64,000 nt of DNA. Origin: a virus. The stretch covers positions 62,001 to 126,000 of the IMG/VR virus record IMGVR_UViG_3300023235_000008; one strand, written 5' to 3'. This document shows positions 52,518 through 60,937 of the stretch, piece after piece. Below the pieces are notes generated by a model. It did not search any database. It was not told the DNA's origin and saw nothing but the letters and a program-made list of their open reading frames with translations. Made by a program: the position numbers and the translations under genes. Within the stretch, counting starts at the first letter, position 1. Every line of letters begins with the position of its first letter.

Positions 52518-52799
52518 ATGCCACGACACTTTATTGTTGAAGTAAACCAAGATAATATCCGCATTGACGAAATGACCGAAGAAGGCAAGTATATTGATAC
52601 TTACCACAATACGGACGTAACTCGATTCATTGCACAAAATAACGTACAATCAAAATCTACAAAAACCAAACCACGTACAAAGTTTAAAAAACTAGATATC
52701 ACTATATCAGATGAAGCTATCCTTGAAACATACTTGCTGGTGGTAGAACAACACACAGATGGTACAGTAACCGATATTCATTATGACACTGAAATTTGA
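52518..52799 (+). CDS. Hypothetical early protein
   Basis: A 93-residue protein with AGGAG. Its middle is basic (SKSTKTKPRTKFKKLD). Function unknown. Confidence 0.7.
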   Translation: MPRHFIVEVNQDNIRIDEMTEEGKYIDTYHNTDVTRFIAQNNVQSKSTKTKPRTKFKKLDITISDEAILETYLLVVEQHTDGTVTDIHYDTEI

Positions 52800-52899
52800 A
52801 CTGATTGATTTTGCAAAAGCCAAGGCTCGTATCCTGCGTGAACGTGCCATTAAGCGTAGCAAGAATATAGTCGCATTTCCAAAGAAGCCAAAGAAATGA
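52783..52899 (+). CDS. Tiny basic protein
   Basis: A 38-residue basic frame (MTLKFELIDFAKAKARILRE...) starting inside the previous gene; composition suggests a nucleic-acid or protein-binding peptide. Confidence 0.5.
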   Translation: MTLKFELIDFAKAKARILRERAIKRSKNIVAFPKKPKK

Positions 52900-52924
52900 T
52901 TAAACAAATGAAAAAGGAATTGTT

Positions 52925-53233
52925 ATGATTACGTTAAAAGCATACCTGATGGCGCTAAGTAGAATTGTATCCGCTGAATTTTTTATGTTTTTCGGATTAG
53001 TATTAATGATAGTCGCACTTGGGTTGGAAGCCATTGGGCACGATTTGTATATGTTGTGGGTGGTATGGATATCCGTGGCGTTTCTGTCAGGATCAGCTCT
53101 ACACTTTTTATTTCAGGAAATTATAAACCCGATAAAAGTAAAATGGCAGCTGGCGGCTGAAAAAATACGCACGGAACTCATTGAAGATGAAAAGTACGGC
53201 GGCAAGAAGAAGCACAATTTTGGGAAACAATAA
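52925..53233 (+). CDS. Small membrane protein
   Basis: A 102-residue protein with two membrane segments (FFMFFGLVLMIVALGLEAIG, YMLWVVWISVAFLSGSALHF) and a charged tail. Function unknown. Confidence 0.65.
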   Translation: MITLKAYLMALSRIVSAEFFMFFGLVLMIVALGLEAIGHDLYMLWVVWISVAFLSGSALHFLFQEIINPIKVKWQLAAEKIRTELIEDEKYGGKKKHNFGKQ

Positions 53234-53245
53234 AGGATCAAGAAA

Positions 53246-53389
53246 ATGATTAAACGTATATGGTTAGCATTGCTCGGCAATAAGTTCGCCCGTGCACGTC
53301 TGTTTAGCAGTAAACGACACACACCACATATTCCACCATCCGCTGTCGATGATGAAACTGTTGATAAATTACGAAAGGCTGGATTGTGA
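53246..53389 (+). CDS. Small basic protein
   Basis: A 47-residue frame (MIKRIWLALLGNKFARARLF...) with GGATCAAGAAA before it. A hydrophobic N-terminus and basic body are seen. Function unknown. Confidence 0.5.
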   Translation: MIKRIWLALLGNKFARARLFSSKRHTPHIPPSAVDDETVDKLRKAGL

Positions 53390-53391
53390 TA

Positions 53392-53420
53392 TTGCTATTT
53401 GCCCGAACTAATGCTATAAT
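53392..53420 (+). promoter_or_regulatory. Sigma70-type promoter
   Basis: TTGCTA and TATAAT are spaced by 17 bases. Confidence 0.65.
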
Positions 53421-53453
53421 GGTATATTAAAACAAATGAAAATGGAGAATACA

Positions 53454-53645
53454 ATGAAACTAAGCGATAAATTAAACAAAGTAGACGAACAGTTCACAAT
53501 CAATATGTACGATAATGGCTTCATGGTTGAAGTATGTGGTCGTGATAACGCTGATGAATGGACAAGCGCAAAGATTATGTGTAACACCGAAGATGAAGTT
53601 GTTGCACTCGTCAAAGAAGCCTGTTCAATGGGACGAACCACCTAA
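53454..53645 (+). CDS. Hypothetical small protein
   Basis: A 63-residue protein (MKLSDKLNKVDEQFTINMYD...). ATG at 53454 has GGAG upstream; the earlier in-frame ATG lacks this. Function unknown. Confidence 0.65.
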   Translation: MKLSDKLNKVDEQFTINMYDNGFMVEVCGRDNADEWTSAKIMCNTEDEVVALVKEACSMGRTT

Positions 53646-54278
53646 ATGGAACCCACCGAAGTTCTCAAGATATGGAACTACAAAGCTGGATATCAAGTCA
53701 GAACAGAAATACACGATGGTTCAGCATATGGATGCAGTGATACGATGATGAGAGTAGCATACTCCACCGATGGCGCTTATATCGGGGATTCTGTTTCAGC
53801 ATATCGAAAAGCTAAACGATTTGGTATCCAGCAATGGGAAAAATCTGCCGACGATCATAATGTATGTAGTATTGGCTTTAGCCCACGTGACCAAAAATGG
53901 TATGGATGGTCACATAGAGCTATTTACGGTTTCGGCATTGGTTCGGATTGTAAAAAAGGTGACTGTGGGTATATCCCCGAAGATGGTGAAGATTATCTTG
54001 ATGAAATGATTGCGTGGTGGACTGACGAATACTGCGAAAAAATATGGGGCGAACACGGAACACACCAACAGGAATACTACGACTATATTGAAGTCCCTTG
54101 CTCAAAAAAAGGTATGGGAGCGTATGCGCCTGATCCAGAATCAAAAACTCTTGGTGAAATAGAACACGGCGTATGGGTGCATTCATTATACAACGATAAA
54201 GTGCCAAACGAAAAACTACGTGGGACAACAAAAAGTAATTTTTCACCGTATCCAGATTTTGGCAAAGGTGATCAGTAG
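53646..54278 (+). CDS. Hypothetical conserved phage protein
   Basis: A 210-residue, Cys/Trp-rich protein with HNVCSIGFSPRDQKWYGWSH and later DCGYIPEDGEDYLDEMIAWW, motifs shared with several large phages. It begins one base after the previous stop. Function unknown. Confidence 0.7.
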   Translation: MEPTEVLKIWNYKAGYQVRTEIHDGSAYGCSDTMMRVAYSTDGAYIGDSVSAYRKAKRFGIQQWEKSADDHNVCSIGFSPRDQKWYGWSHRAIYGFGIGSDCKKGDCGYIPEDGEDYLDEMIAWWTDEYCEKIWGEHGTHQQEYYDYIEVPCSKKGMGAYAPDPESKTLGEIEHGVWVHSLYNDKVPNEKLRGTTKSNFSPYPDFGKGDQ

Positions 54279-54697
54279 TGCCTCTTTTTGATGATACTAA
54301 GGATGAATATAAGTTGCTGTTTGGTTGGGTTCTGAATACGCACGGAGTTACACGTACAGTAATACTTACGAAAAAGTATGCTATCAAATTACCTGCTTTA
54401 CACTACGGTTGGAAAAACACACTGTGGGGTCTTCTAGCTAACATGCAGGAAGCCTCATTCTCTAGTCTTGTAAAAGAAAGTGAAGGCAAGTTATGCCCTG
54501 TGTTATTCAATATTCCGGGGGGCTGGATGACCATTCAACCCCGATGCGAGCCTATGGAATTTCAGGAGTTCCTTGAATTTTACTCCGAGTTAAAAAATTG
54601 GAAACAGCTAGACAATTTCGATATACCCTGTGAAGACAAACATGATAGTTTCGGTAGACTAAACGGAAAAATTGTTTGTTTTGACTACGGCACTTAA
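54278..54697 (+). CDS. Hypothetical protein, possible kinase-fold relic
   Basis: A 139-residue protein starting with GTG. VILTKKYAIKLPA resembles the beta-3 lysine strand and CFDYGT the DFG-type end of a protein-kinase-like fold, but the catalytic loop is missing, so activity is unlikely. This reading is tentative. Confidence 0.5.
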   Translation: MPLFDDTKDEYKLLFGWVLNTHGVTRTVILTKKYAIKLPALHYGWKNTLWGLLANMQEASFSSLVKESEGKLCPVLFNIPGGWMTIQPRCEPMEFQEFLEFYSELKNWKQLDNFDIPCEDKHDSFGRLNGKIVCFDYGT

Positions 54698-54710
54698 CCG
54701 GAGAAATACT

Positions 54711-55125
54711 GTGGCAACTAATACCCTTAAGCGAGAAGCTGTTACCCCACGTAGCCCTATTTGGTATAGTGTACAGGAACTCTTGCACAACCATTTAGGT
54801 AATCAACCAAACCTACGTCCTCATACGTTGATACGAAATATCGACAATTTGGATAGTCTCGATTCCCTTGAAATACCCCTTGGCAATCGAAGCTGAGTAC
54901 GGTATAAACGTCAGTGACGATGAATTTGAAAGCTGCTCCACGCTCGAAGATTTAGTAGGTCACCAACGGCACAGGATTTTGCCCGTTTATTGTGAACGCC
55001 GTCGTTTAATATCCTTGGTTTTACTTATCTTATGTCTATATGTTATTTATGTTTTTTATGTTTTTATTGACATTTGGTTAAAAAACCTGTATAATAAAGC
55101 TATAAACAATAACAATTGGAGTTAA
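54711..55125 (+). pseudogene. Acyl carrier protein-like gene with a frameshift
   Basis: The first frame (GTG 54711, GGAG upstream) gives VQELLHNHLGNQPNLRPHTL then DNLDSLDSLEIP; the second frame continues LAIEAEYGINVSDDEFESCS TLEDLV. Joined, DSLDSLEI...LAIEAEYG matches the ACP phosphopantetheine site (DSL, Ser attached) and following helix. The shift is at CCCC (54876-54879): one C too many. The second frame then adds a hydrophobic stretch (LISLVLLILCLYVIYVFYVF) before its stop at 55125. Confidence 0.7.
55067..55095 (+). promoter_or_regulatory. Consensus sigma70-type promoter
   Basis: TTGACA and TATAAT, both perfect, with a 17-base spacer, 32 bases before the dCMP deaminase start. Confidence 0.85.
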
Positions 55126-55126
55126 T

Positions 55127-55684
55127 ATGACAAATAATGTAGAACGGCCAGACTGGTCGAGGTACTATATTTCGATGTGCTACTTGGCTGCGTCAAGATC
55201 AACAGACGAATCAACACACGCTGGCGCAGTTATTGTCCGTCCTGATAATAGTGTCGTGTCTACAGGATACAACGGACCTATTCGTGGAATGGACATAGAT
55301 GACGTTCCCCAAACTCGCCCAGAGAAGTATTTCTATATGGAACACGGCGAGAGGAACGCTATATACAACGCTGCAAAGAATCAAGGCGGTCTGGATGGAT
55401 GTAGGCTTTACGTGAACTTCCTGCCGTGTGCTGACTGCGCAAGGGCCATCGTACAAGCTGGCATCACAGAAGTTATTGTTCACGTAGAAGGTCAAGCAGC
55501 ATTTGAAGAAGCTAATGGAAACACTGGTGGTGAATGGGATGCTTCACAGCAAGCTACGATGAAGATTTTTGAAACAACGGATGGATATGGTCCTACAAAA
55601 ATAATATCAAGTATCCTTCGTTGGTGGTCTGGTGAACTTCATACACCAACAGGATTTTTCAGAGGAAAGGAGTTTAACTTATGA
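55127..55684 (+). CDS. cd: dCMP deaminase
   Basis: It converts dCMP to dUMP, the substrate of thymidylate synthase. Zinc ligands and catalytic Glu are in MEHGERNAIY (H73, E75) and LPCADCARAIV (C101, C104); STHAGAVIVRPDN is the family start. 185 residues match T4 gp cd. GGAG precedes the ATG. Confidence 0.92.
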   Translation: MTNNVERPDWSRYYISMCYLAASRSTDESTHAGAVIVRPDNSVVSTGYNGPIRGMDIDDVPQTRPEKYFYMEHGERNAIYNAAKNQGGLDGCRLYVNFLPCADCARAIVQAGITEVIVHVEGQAAFEEANGNTGGEWDASQQATMKIFETTDGYGPTKIISSILRWWSGELHTPTGFFRGKEFNL

Positions 55685-55932
55685 ACAAGTTAGATGATTA
55701 TATTTCAGATGCTATCAGTGATTTCTTGTATTACGACAGGGAAGAAGATGAAGACCTACCTGCTGGGGAAATTGAGCGCATGATTGAAGATGGCGAAGTA
55801 ACAGTGGATCAAATTACTGAAATGTTCAAAAAACATTTAGAAGAAGGATTAGGTTCGTTCACTGGCAATGAATGCTCTTTTGAAATCACGTATATGACCA
55901 ACCGCAATACGCTATGTCCAGTGTGGCATTAA
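55681..55932 (+). CDS. Hypothetical acidic small protein
   Basis: An 83-residue acidic helical protein, ATGA coupled to dCMP deaminase. Function unknown. Confidence 0.65.
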   Translation: MNKLDDYISDAISDFLYYDREEDEDLPAGEIERMIEDGEVTVDQITEMFKKHLEEGLGSFTGNECSFEITYMTNRNTLCPVWH

Positions 55933-55975
55933 GCCAAGATCACGTTGTATTGAGTATTAGAAAAAAGGATTAAAA

Positions 55976-56314
55976 ATGTTCGGACTATTTAAAAAGAAAA
56001 AGGTTGACCCGTCCAAATCAGAAAAAGAAATCGCCACCGAAAAAGGCGAAATATATTTCAAAGTATTACAGTTTGATTTTGAGCCAGAAAATCCATCCGA
56101 AGGTTCATTTGAACTCGATTGGAATATCTTTGCTGTTCAGAAACTGCGTGAAATGGGATACCCCGGTCAAAGCGACGAAGACGTTATCGATAACTATTTC
56201 ACATACGTTTGTCGCAATATTGCGTTACAACAGTATGAAAATGAAATGGGCGATCCGTCAAATCGTTTACCAAAACGTGTTGACTTGGGCGATGGGCGAG
56301 CCGAGTATAAATGA
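55976..56314 (+). CDS. Hypothetical protein
   Basis: A 112-residue protein with basic N-terminus (MFGLFKKKKVDPSKSEKE). Function unknown; overlaps the SGNH-like gene by 4 bases. Confidence 0.7.
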   Translation: MFGLFKKKKVDPSKSEKEIATEKGEIYFKVLQFDFEPENPSEGSFELDWNIFAVQKLREMGYPGQSDEDVIDNYFTYVCRNIALQQYENEMGDPSNRLPKRVDLGDGRAEYK

Positions 56315-57000
56315 TTCTCGTAACAAACGGCGATAGTCATACGGCTGGTGCAGAACTATACGATGATTATTGTTTTGCTAATGATGATCCAGACTATGTA
56401 GTGTTTGGTCGAAAACCACACCCATCATGTTTAATGAAGTCGTTCGGTGAAAAGATTGCCAATATGCACGACATTGAACACGTATCATTCGCCGAGTCAG
56501 CATCGTCAAATCAACGCATAATTCGCACAACGCCATGGAAGTATCTATCGGAGCAACCATCATTTTTATTAGTTGGTTGGTCAACGTGGGAACGTGAAGA
56601 ATGGGAGTTAGGCGAGGAATATTATCAGCTTACTGCATCAGGAGCTGATGATGTTCCCGAAGGATATAAAGAACGATACAAGGATTGGGTTCGGGCACAA
56701 ACACCTGAAATGATTCAAAATAAAATGTATGATTGGAATGACCGAATCTACCAATTTCATCTGCGTCTAAAAGACGAGAAGATTAAGCATTTATTCTTTA
56801 ACGCTATCAACCCGCTCGAAGTAGGTGATTACGAACACGATTTTGGTGACAGCTATTTCCACCCATATGAAAAACAATACACGATGTGTCAGTATCTAAA
56901 AAATAGCAAACATAACCCAAATAAAAACAACCATTATAACGAAATAGCACACGCCGATTGGGCGAACGTGTTGTATGAAAAAATAAGATTTAAATTATAA
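56311..57000 (+). CDS. SGNH-hydrolase-like (DUF6071-type) protein
   Basis: A 229-residue protein starting ILVTNGDSHTAGAELYDDY: the GDSH block resembles the nucleophile block of SGNH esterases, and later NKNNHYNEIAHADWANVLYE may contain the catalytic D..H. Phage members (DUF6071-like) are common but uncharacterised. If active it could remove acetyl groups from glycans. Confidence 0.55.
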   Translation: MILVTNGDSHTAGAELYDDYCFANDDPDYVVFGRKPHPSCLMKSFGEKIANMHDIEHVSFAESASSNQRIIRTTPWKYLSEQPSFLLVGWSTWEREEWELGEEYYQLTASGADDVPEGYKERYKDWVRAQTPEMIQNKMYDWNDRIYQFHLRLKDEKIKHLFFNAINPLEVGDYEHDFGDSYFHPYEKQYTMCQYLKNSKHNPNKNNHYNEIAHADWANVLYEKIRFKL

Positions 57001-57004
57001 AATA

Positions 57005-57033
57005 TTGACATCAATAACTATATGATGTAAAGT
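57005..57033 (+). promoter_or_regulatory. Sigma70-type promoter
   Basis: TTGACA followed after 17 bases by TAAAGT, 23 bases before the TTG start at 57057. Confidence 0.55.
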
Positions 57034-57056
57034 AGTATATAAAAGGATTACACACA

Positions 57057-58124
57057 TTGGCAAAATATCTATTAGTTGATACACTGAATACTTTCTATCG
57101 GGCGCGCCATATGGCACCTCGCCGCTCAGATGCTTGGACAAAGATTGGCTTTGCACTGCACATCACTCTAAGCATCGTCAATAAATCGTTCCAGAAGGAA
57201 GGTGCGGATCACGTTGTTTTCTGCACCGAAGGGCGTAGTTGGCGTAAAGAAGTATACGAACCATATAAAAAGAATCGTCAGGTATTACGTGACAAGAAAA
57301 CCGTTGCCGAAACCGAAGAAGATGAAGAATTCTTTGAAGCATACAAAGAGTTTCTTGATTACATTCGAGAGAAATCCAACTGCACCTTATTGCATTGTGA
57401 TATCGCAGAAGCCGACGACTTGATTGCACGATGGATCGCACAGCACCCAGATGATGAAAACGTCATTTTGAGTAGTGATAGTGACTTCGTTCAGTTAATC
57501 AATCCCAACACACACATCTATAACGGCATCAACAACCACTTGATTACTACCGAGGGTTATTTTGACGATAACGGACATCGTGTGAAGCAAACTATAAAAG
57601 CACGTGATGCTGGTGGCAATCTTATCAAAGAAGAAAAGATGGTTGGCGGCAAGATGAAAAAAGTTCAGGTTATGACCAAAGAAGAGAAACCTGCACCTGA
57701 TGTAAAATGGGCGTTATTTGAAAAATGTATGCGTGGCGATACAAGCGATAACATTTTCAGTGCATATCCCGGTGTTCGCACAAAGGGTAGTTCTAAAAGC
57801 ATCGGTCTTGAAGAAGCATTTGCCGATATGGATAACCGTGGTTTTAAGTGGAATAATATGATGTTGCAACGTTGGACAGATCACAATGATGTAGAACATC
57901 GAGTGCTTGACGACTACAACCGCAACGTAGAGTTGGTCGATCTTACGGCGCAACCGGAAAGCATCAAAGAATACATTGATGAAAGCATTGCATCACAACT
58001 ACAAGCAAAGAATGTACCACACGCTGGTCGGGAGTTTCTTCGTTTCTGTGGTAAATATGATTTGAATAAACTTGCCGATTTTACGAAACAATATACACAA
58101 TGGCTTGGAAAGAATTACGAATAA
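57057..58124 (+). CDS. rnh: 5'-3' exonuclease / RNase H (FEN-type)
   Basis: It removes RNA primers during lagging-strand synthesis (T4 RNase H counterpart). LLVDTLNTFYRAR (first Asp), VVFCTEGRSWRKEVYEPYKK NR (metal-binding and substrate arch), CDIAEADDLIARWI and ILSSDSDFVQLI give the typical acidic cluster; KCMRGDTSDNIFSAYPGV is the H3TH region. The start is TTG with AAGGA 10 bases upstream; 355 residues is slightly longer than T4 RNase H (305). Confidence 0.85.
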   Translation: MAKYLLVDTLNTFYRARHMAPRRSDAWTKIGFALHITLSIVNKSFQKEGADHVVFCTEGRSWRKEVYEPYKKNRQVLRDKKTVAETEEDEEFFEAYKEFLDYIREKSNCTLLHCDIAEADDLIARWIAQHPDDENVILSSDSDFVQLINPNTHIYNGINNHLITTEGYFDDNGHRVKQTIKARDAGGNLIKEEKMVGGKMKKVQVMTKEEKPAPDVKWALFEKCMRGDTSDNIFSAYPGVRTKGSSKSIGLEEAFADMDNRGFKWNNMMLQRWTDHNDVEHRVLDDYNRNVELVDLTAQPESIKEYIDESIASQLQAKNVPHAGREFLRFCGKYDLNKLADFTKQYTQWLGKNYE

Positions 58125-58137
58125 TATTGCAATTGTC

Positions 58138-58145
58138 GATAAATA
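58138..58145 (+). promoter_or_regulatory. Late-type promoter motif GATAAATA
   Basis: It is 40 bases before the release-factor ATG, with GGGGAG in the leader. Confidence 0.5.
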
Positions 58146-58185
58146 GGTATATAATGTGTATTAATATTAACAGGGGAGAAAAGTA

Positions 58186-58884
58186 ATGAAGAAAATTATA
58201 GAAATACGCTCCGCAGAAGGTGGGGCAGATAGCCAAATGTTTGTTGGCGATTTAGCCAACGCATACCAGAAATATTTCAATCGTGTAGGTTGAAGTAATC
58301 GCATCGTTCGGGAAAGACCCAGTGATGCGGGGTACTACGAAATTGCCATTGAAGTTGAAGGCAAAAATCTCCAAAAATTAGAAAATGAAACAGGTGGACA
58401 TCGTATTCAACGAGTTCCACCAACGGAAAAGCGTGGGCGGGTTCATACCTCTACGGTAACTGTTGCTGTTCTTGATACTAATGTTAAAACTGATTCGAAG
58501 TATGATTTACTTGACGAACAACATTTCTACGTTGAGTGGTTTAGTGGAACTGGGGCTGGTGGTCAACATAGAAATAAAACTCAAAATAGTTGCAGACTAT
58601 ATCATTTGCCTACAGGATTGGTTGAAAGCCGACAAGGTAGGAAGCGTGATAATAACTTAAAGGATGCCAAGTCAGCATTACTCGAAATATTAAAGAATGC
58701 GAAAAATGGACAAATACAATCCACCAATTCATCTATTAGAAAATCGCAGTTAGGTGCTGGGTGTAGGGGGGATAAAACATTTACTATTAGATTTCAAGAT
58801 GATCAAGCCATTTGTCATGCCAATGGAAAAACAACTACATCCAAAAAGTATATGAAAGGGTTTATGGATGAGTTGTGGTCATAA
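58186..58884 (+). CDS. Class I peptide chain release factor with in-frame UGA codon
   Basis: A 233-codon frame from ATG 58186 (GGGGAG upstream) to TAA, interrupted at codon 36 (58291-58293) by TGA; both parts are in the same frame. It lacks the release-factor domain 1. EIRSAEGGADSQMFVGDL is the start of domain 2; GGHRIQRVPPTEKRG has the PxT motif (PPT, residues 78-80) of RF1-type specificity (UAA/UAG); FSGTGAGGQHRNKTQNS has the catalytic GGQ at 125-127. The TGA stands where RFs carry a conserved Trp (RGW-K.E; here VG-TGA-SNRI). No start codon follows soon after it, so a working product would require readthrough. Confidence 0.8.
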
Positions 58885-58946
58885 ATATATTGAGTTGTCA
58901 CGCACAAAAATGGTATAATATATAATAATAGTAAAAGGAAAAAAAT

Positions 58947-59399
58947 ATGATCAAAGCGACACCATTACTTAAAAACAAACTATGGGTATTAGAACAAGAC
59001 GGTCAAAAAATCGGTGCACTACAACTTTCTGAAGATGGATATACAGTCATTCGTGAAGAAAAGAAAGAAAAGTTCTTTACGCCCGAAGAGTTGGCACAGC
59101 ATTATGCTATCACATACGAAAAAGCAAGACCAAAAAGTAAGAAGCAAAAAGTCCTGTATGATTTTCCAACAAACACAACACCGCATAACGAACTATATGA
59201 TGTGCAGCACAGTGTTCCTATCTTTACAAAAGGTGAAAAGTCAAAGTCATTTTATTGTGCTGGTTATTTCATTGTTAACAGTATTGGTAACGTTTGGGAA
59301 AAGATTCATTGCCCAAAGCTATTGATAGTTCAGCGTTATCCCCACTTGGGTCCATTTAAGACCAAGGAAGAAATGAATGCAGCCTACAAAAATATCTAA
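58947..59399 (+). CDS. Hypothetical conserved T4-like protein
   Basis: A 150-residue protein (MIKATPLLKNKLWVLEQDGQ...) with repeated TATAAT-like sequences upstream and AAGGA. VLYDFPTNTTPHNELYDVQH and CPKLLIVQRYPHLGPFKT are shared by marine T4-like phages. Function unknown. Confidence 0.75.
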   Translation: MIKATPLLKNKLWVLEQDGQKIGALQLSEDGYTVIREEKKEKFFTPEELAQHYAITYEKARPKSKKQKVLYDFPTNTTPHNELYDVQHSVPIFTKGEKSKSFYCAGYFIVNSIGNVWEKIHCPKLLIVQRYPHLGPFKTKEEMNAAYKNI

Positions 59400-59565
59400 G
59401 AAAATATTTATCGAAGGATTAAGCGGAACGTTCGAAAAGAAATGCAGCAACTGTAAATGGGAATACCCCATGGGAAAATACGAAACTGGATGTAATCGCA
59501 AAAACAAATATAAAAATCATTGTAGTGTATCAGCACCAAATGCTTGGAAATGGAACGGAAAATGA
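59377..59565 (+). CDS. Small Cys-rich protein
   Basis: A 62-residue protein with CSNCKWEYPMGKYETGCNRK...HCSVS; four cysteines could bind zinc. Overlaps the previous gene by 23 bases. Function unknown. Confidence 0.6.
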   Translation: MQPTKISKKIFIEGLSGTFEKKCSNCKWEYPMGKYETGCNRKNKYKNHCSVSAPNAWKWNGK

Positions 59566-59789
59566 ATAAACCTAACCTTATAAATATTGATAGAATCAAA
59601 AAGAAAATCCGTAACCTTAATAAACCAAATATGACACTAACCGCCGCCGAACTAAAAGCAGTGGATGCTGATATTGACCAGTTAATGCAATATACCATCG
59701 AACTACAAACAAAGGTTATCGATTTGCAAAATAGTAAGCAAAATGTGTCACAGATTGAAATTGGTGGCGGAGACTTCTTCGGAAAATAA
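59562..59789 (+). CDS. Hypothetical helical small protein
   Basis: A 75-residue protein coupled by ATGA; the longer in-frame extension upstream is not needed. A coiled coil is likely (ELKAVDADIDQLMQYTIELQ). Function unknown. Confidence 0.65.
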   Translation: MNKPNLINIDRIKKKIRNLNKPNMTLTAAELKAVDADIDQLMQYTIELQTKVIDLQNSKQNVSQIEIGGGDFFGK

Positions 59790-59798
59790 TTTTTCTAG

Positions 59799-59806
59799 GA
59801 TAAATA
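59799..59806 (+). promoter_or_regulatory. Late-type promoter motif GATAAATA
   Basis: It is 30 bases before the ATG at 59837, with AGGA between them. Confidence 0.55.
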
Positions 59807-59836
59807 CATTATATATGTATATTACTAGGAATTTTA

Positions 59837-60130
59837 ATGGCACGACCTAAACCAAAAGTCCTTTCCGAGATTGCGGATAAGGAAGAATACAAAGTTGATC
59901 AAGTTCTCAGAAGCGAGGCTATCTGGGCTATTTTGTATCAAGGCAACCTGATCAATCTAAAATCATCTTCAATGACCAAGAATGGTCTTATCCACAAGTA
60001 TAAGAAAGTAAGTTTTTCTAACAGTGGACACGCTATTAATCTAGCCAAAAAATTAAACAAACAATTCAAATCAACTGAGTTTACAGTGGTTAAACTCACT
60101 GCTGGCGAAACAGTATATGACGAAGGATGA
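59837..60130 (+). CDS. Hypothetical basic protein
   Basis: A 97-residue basic protein (MARPKPKVLSEIADKEEYKV...). It has a late-type promoter and AGGA. Function unknown. Confidence 0.7.
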   Translation: MARPKPKVLSEIADKEEYKVDQVLRSEAIWAILYQGNLINLKSSSMTKNGLIHKYKKVSFSNSGHAINLAKKLNKQFKSTEFTVVKLTAGETVYDEG

Positions 60131-60473
60131 ATACAATAATGTATTTAAAGCCGCTTTGTCAGAAAACGGAAGCCAAGTCGATCCACACGATATATGGTTG
60201 AATCCACGCCGTGGACTAAGATTAACCCACTTTGGTTTTCACACTCTCAGAAATGACATAGGATTAGACCCAACATTCTTTGTTTTGGACGACGATTGGA
60301 GTCAAAACAAAATGATGCTCTCATTGGAAAAATATATGCCGAGTCCATACTTCTTGTTATCTTCATATCAAGAGGTAGCTATCTTTTCCGGTAAAGTTGC
60401 AATGTCAATCGGATTAATCGGGTCGGTTGAACAATACACAAAAAATATTGAAAATCATAAAAATAACCATTGA
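60117..60473 (+). CDS. Hypothetical conserved phage protein
   Basis: A 118-residue protein; DIWLNPRRGLRLTHFGFHTL and MPSPYFLLSSYQEVAIFSGK are conserved in appearance. Overlaps the previous gene by 14 bases. Function unknown. Confidence 0.7.
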   Translation: MTKDEYNNVFKAALSENGSQVDPHDIWLNPRRGLRLTHFGFHTLRNDIGLDPTFFVLDDDWSQNKMMLSLEKYMPSPYFLLSSYQEVAIFSGKVAMSIGLIGSVEQYTKNIENHKNNH

Positions 60474-60497
60474 CTATATCCTATAAGTAGGTATAAT
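60470..60497 (+). promoter_or_regulatory. Sigma70-type promoter
   Basis: TTGACT and TATAAT are spaced by 16 bases, 36 bases before the ATG at 60534. Confidence 0.75.
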
Positions 60498-60533
60498 CCT
60501 CTTAGAGTTAATCAACAGAGAGGAAATGCCCAA

Positions 60534-60860
60534 ATGAGTTTTGCCCCAAATTCCACTTACTTTGATATCGGCGATGGTTCAATCCTTGGCTATTTCATTG
60601 AAAAAGAAACAGGCAATCTTTTTGAGTTCTCTGAGAATCCTGACTTGGTTATGTTCCCGCTGGCACACGGCGGGCGCAACACTGATTATCCTCACATGGT
60701 ATGGGTTACCACGCCAGTTGAAGGTATTGACTGTGGATATCGCCAAGCCAAAGTTCTAAACACTGTTATTCACATTGTCACCGACGAACGAGCCGATGGT
60801 TCCGCAGTTGTTGAACGATGGGAAATAAAAAAATTGACGAAATACGAAAAAACCACTTGA
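60534..60860 (+). CDS. Hypothetical early protein
   Basis: A 108-residue protein with GAGAGGAAAT upstream and its own promoter. Function unknown. Confidence 0.7.
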   Translation: MSFAPNSTYFDIGDGSILGYFIEKETGNLFEFSENPDLVMFPLAHGGRNTDYPHMVWVTTPVEGIDCGYRQAKVLNTVIHIVTDERADGSAVVERWEIKKLTKYEKTT

Positions 60861-60885
60861 CTTAACCGAACGTTTCGGCTATAGT
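60857..60885 (+). promoter_or_regulatory. Sigma70-type promoter for the MoxR-like gene
   Basis: TTGACT and TATAGT are spaced by 17 bases. Confidence 0.75.
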
Positions 60886-60937
60886 CTGATTATTGAAACA
60901 CAGCAAATCAAACCAAACCTACACAGGAGTATATTAA

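Noticed and set aside
58186-58884. Genome-wide recoding of UGA to tryptophan as explanation for the release-factor stop
   Set aside because: Many intact genes here end in TGA, often in ATGA overlaps, so UGA is a normal stop in this phage.
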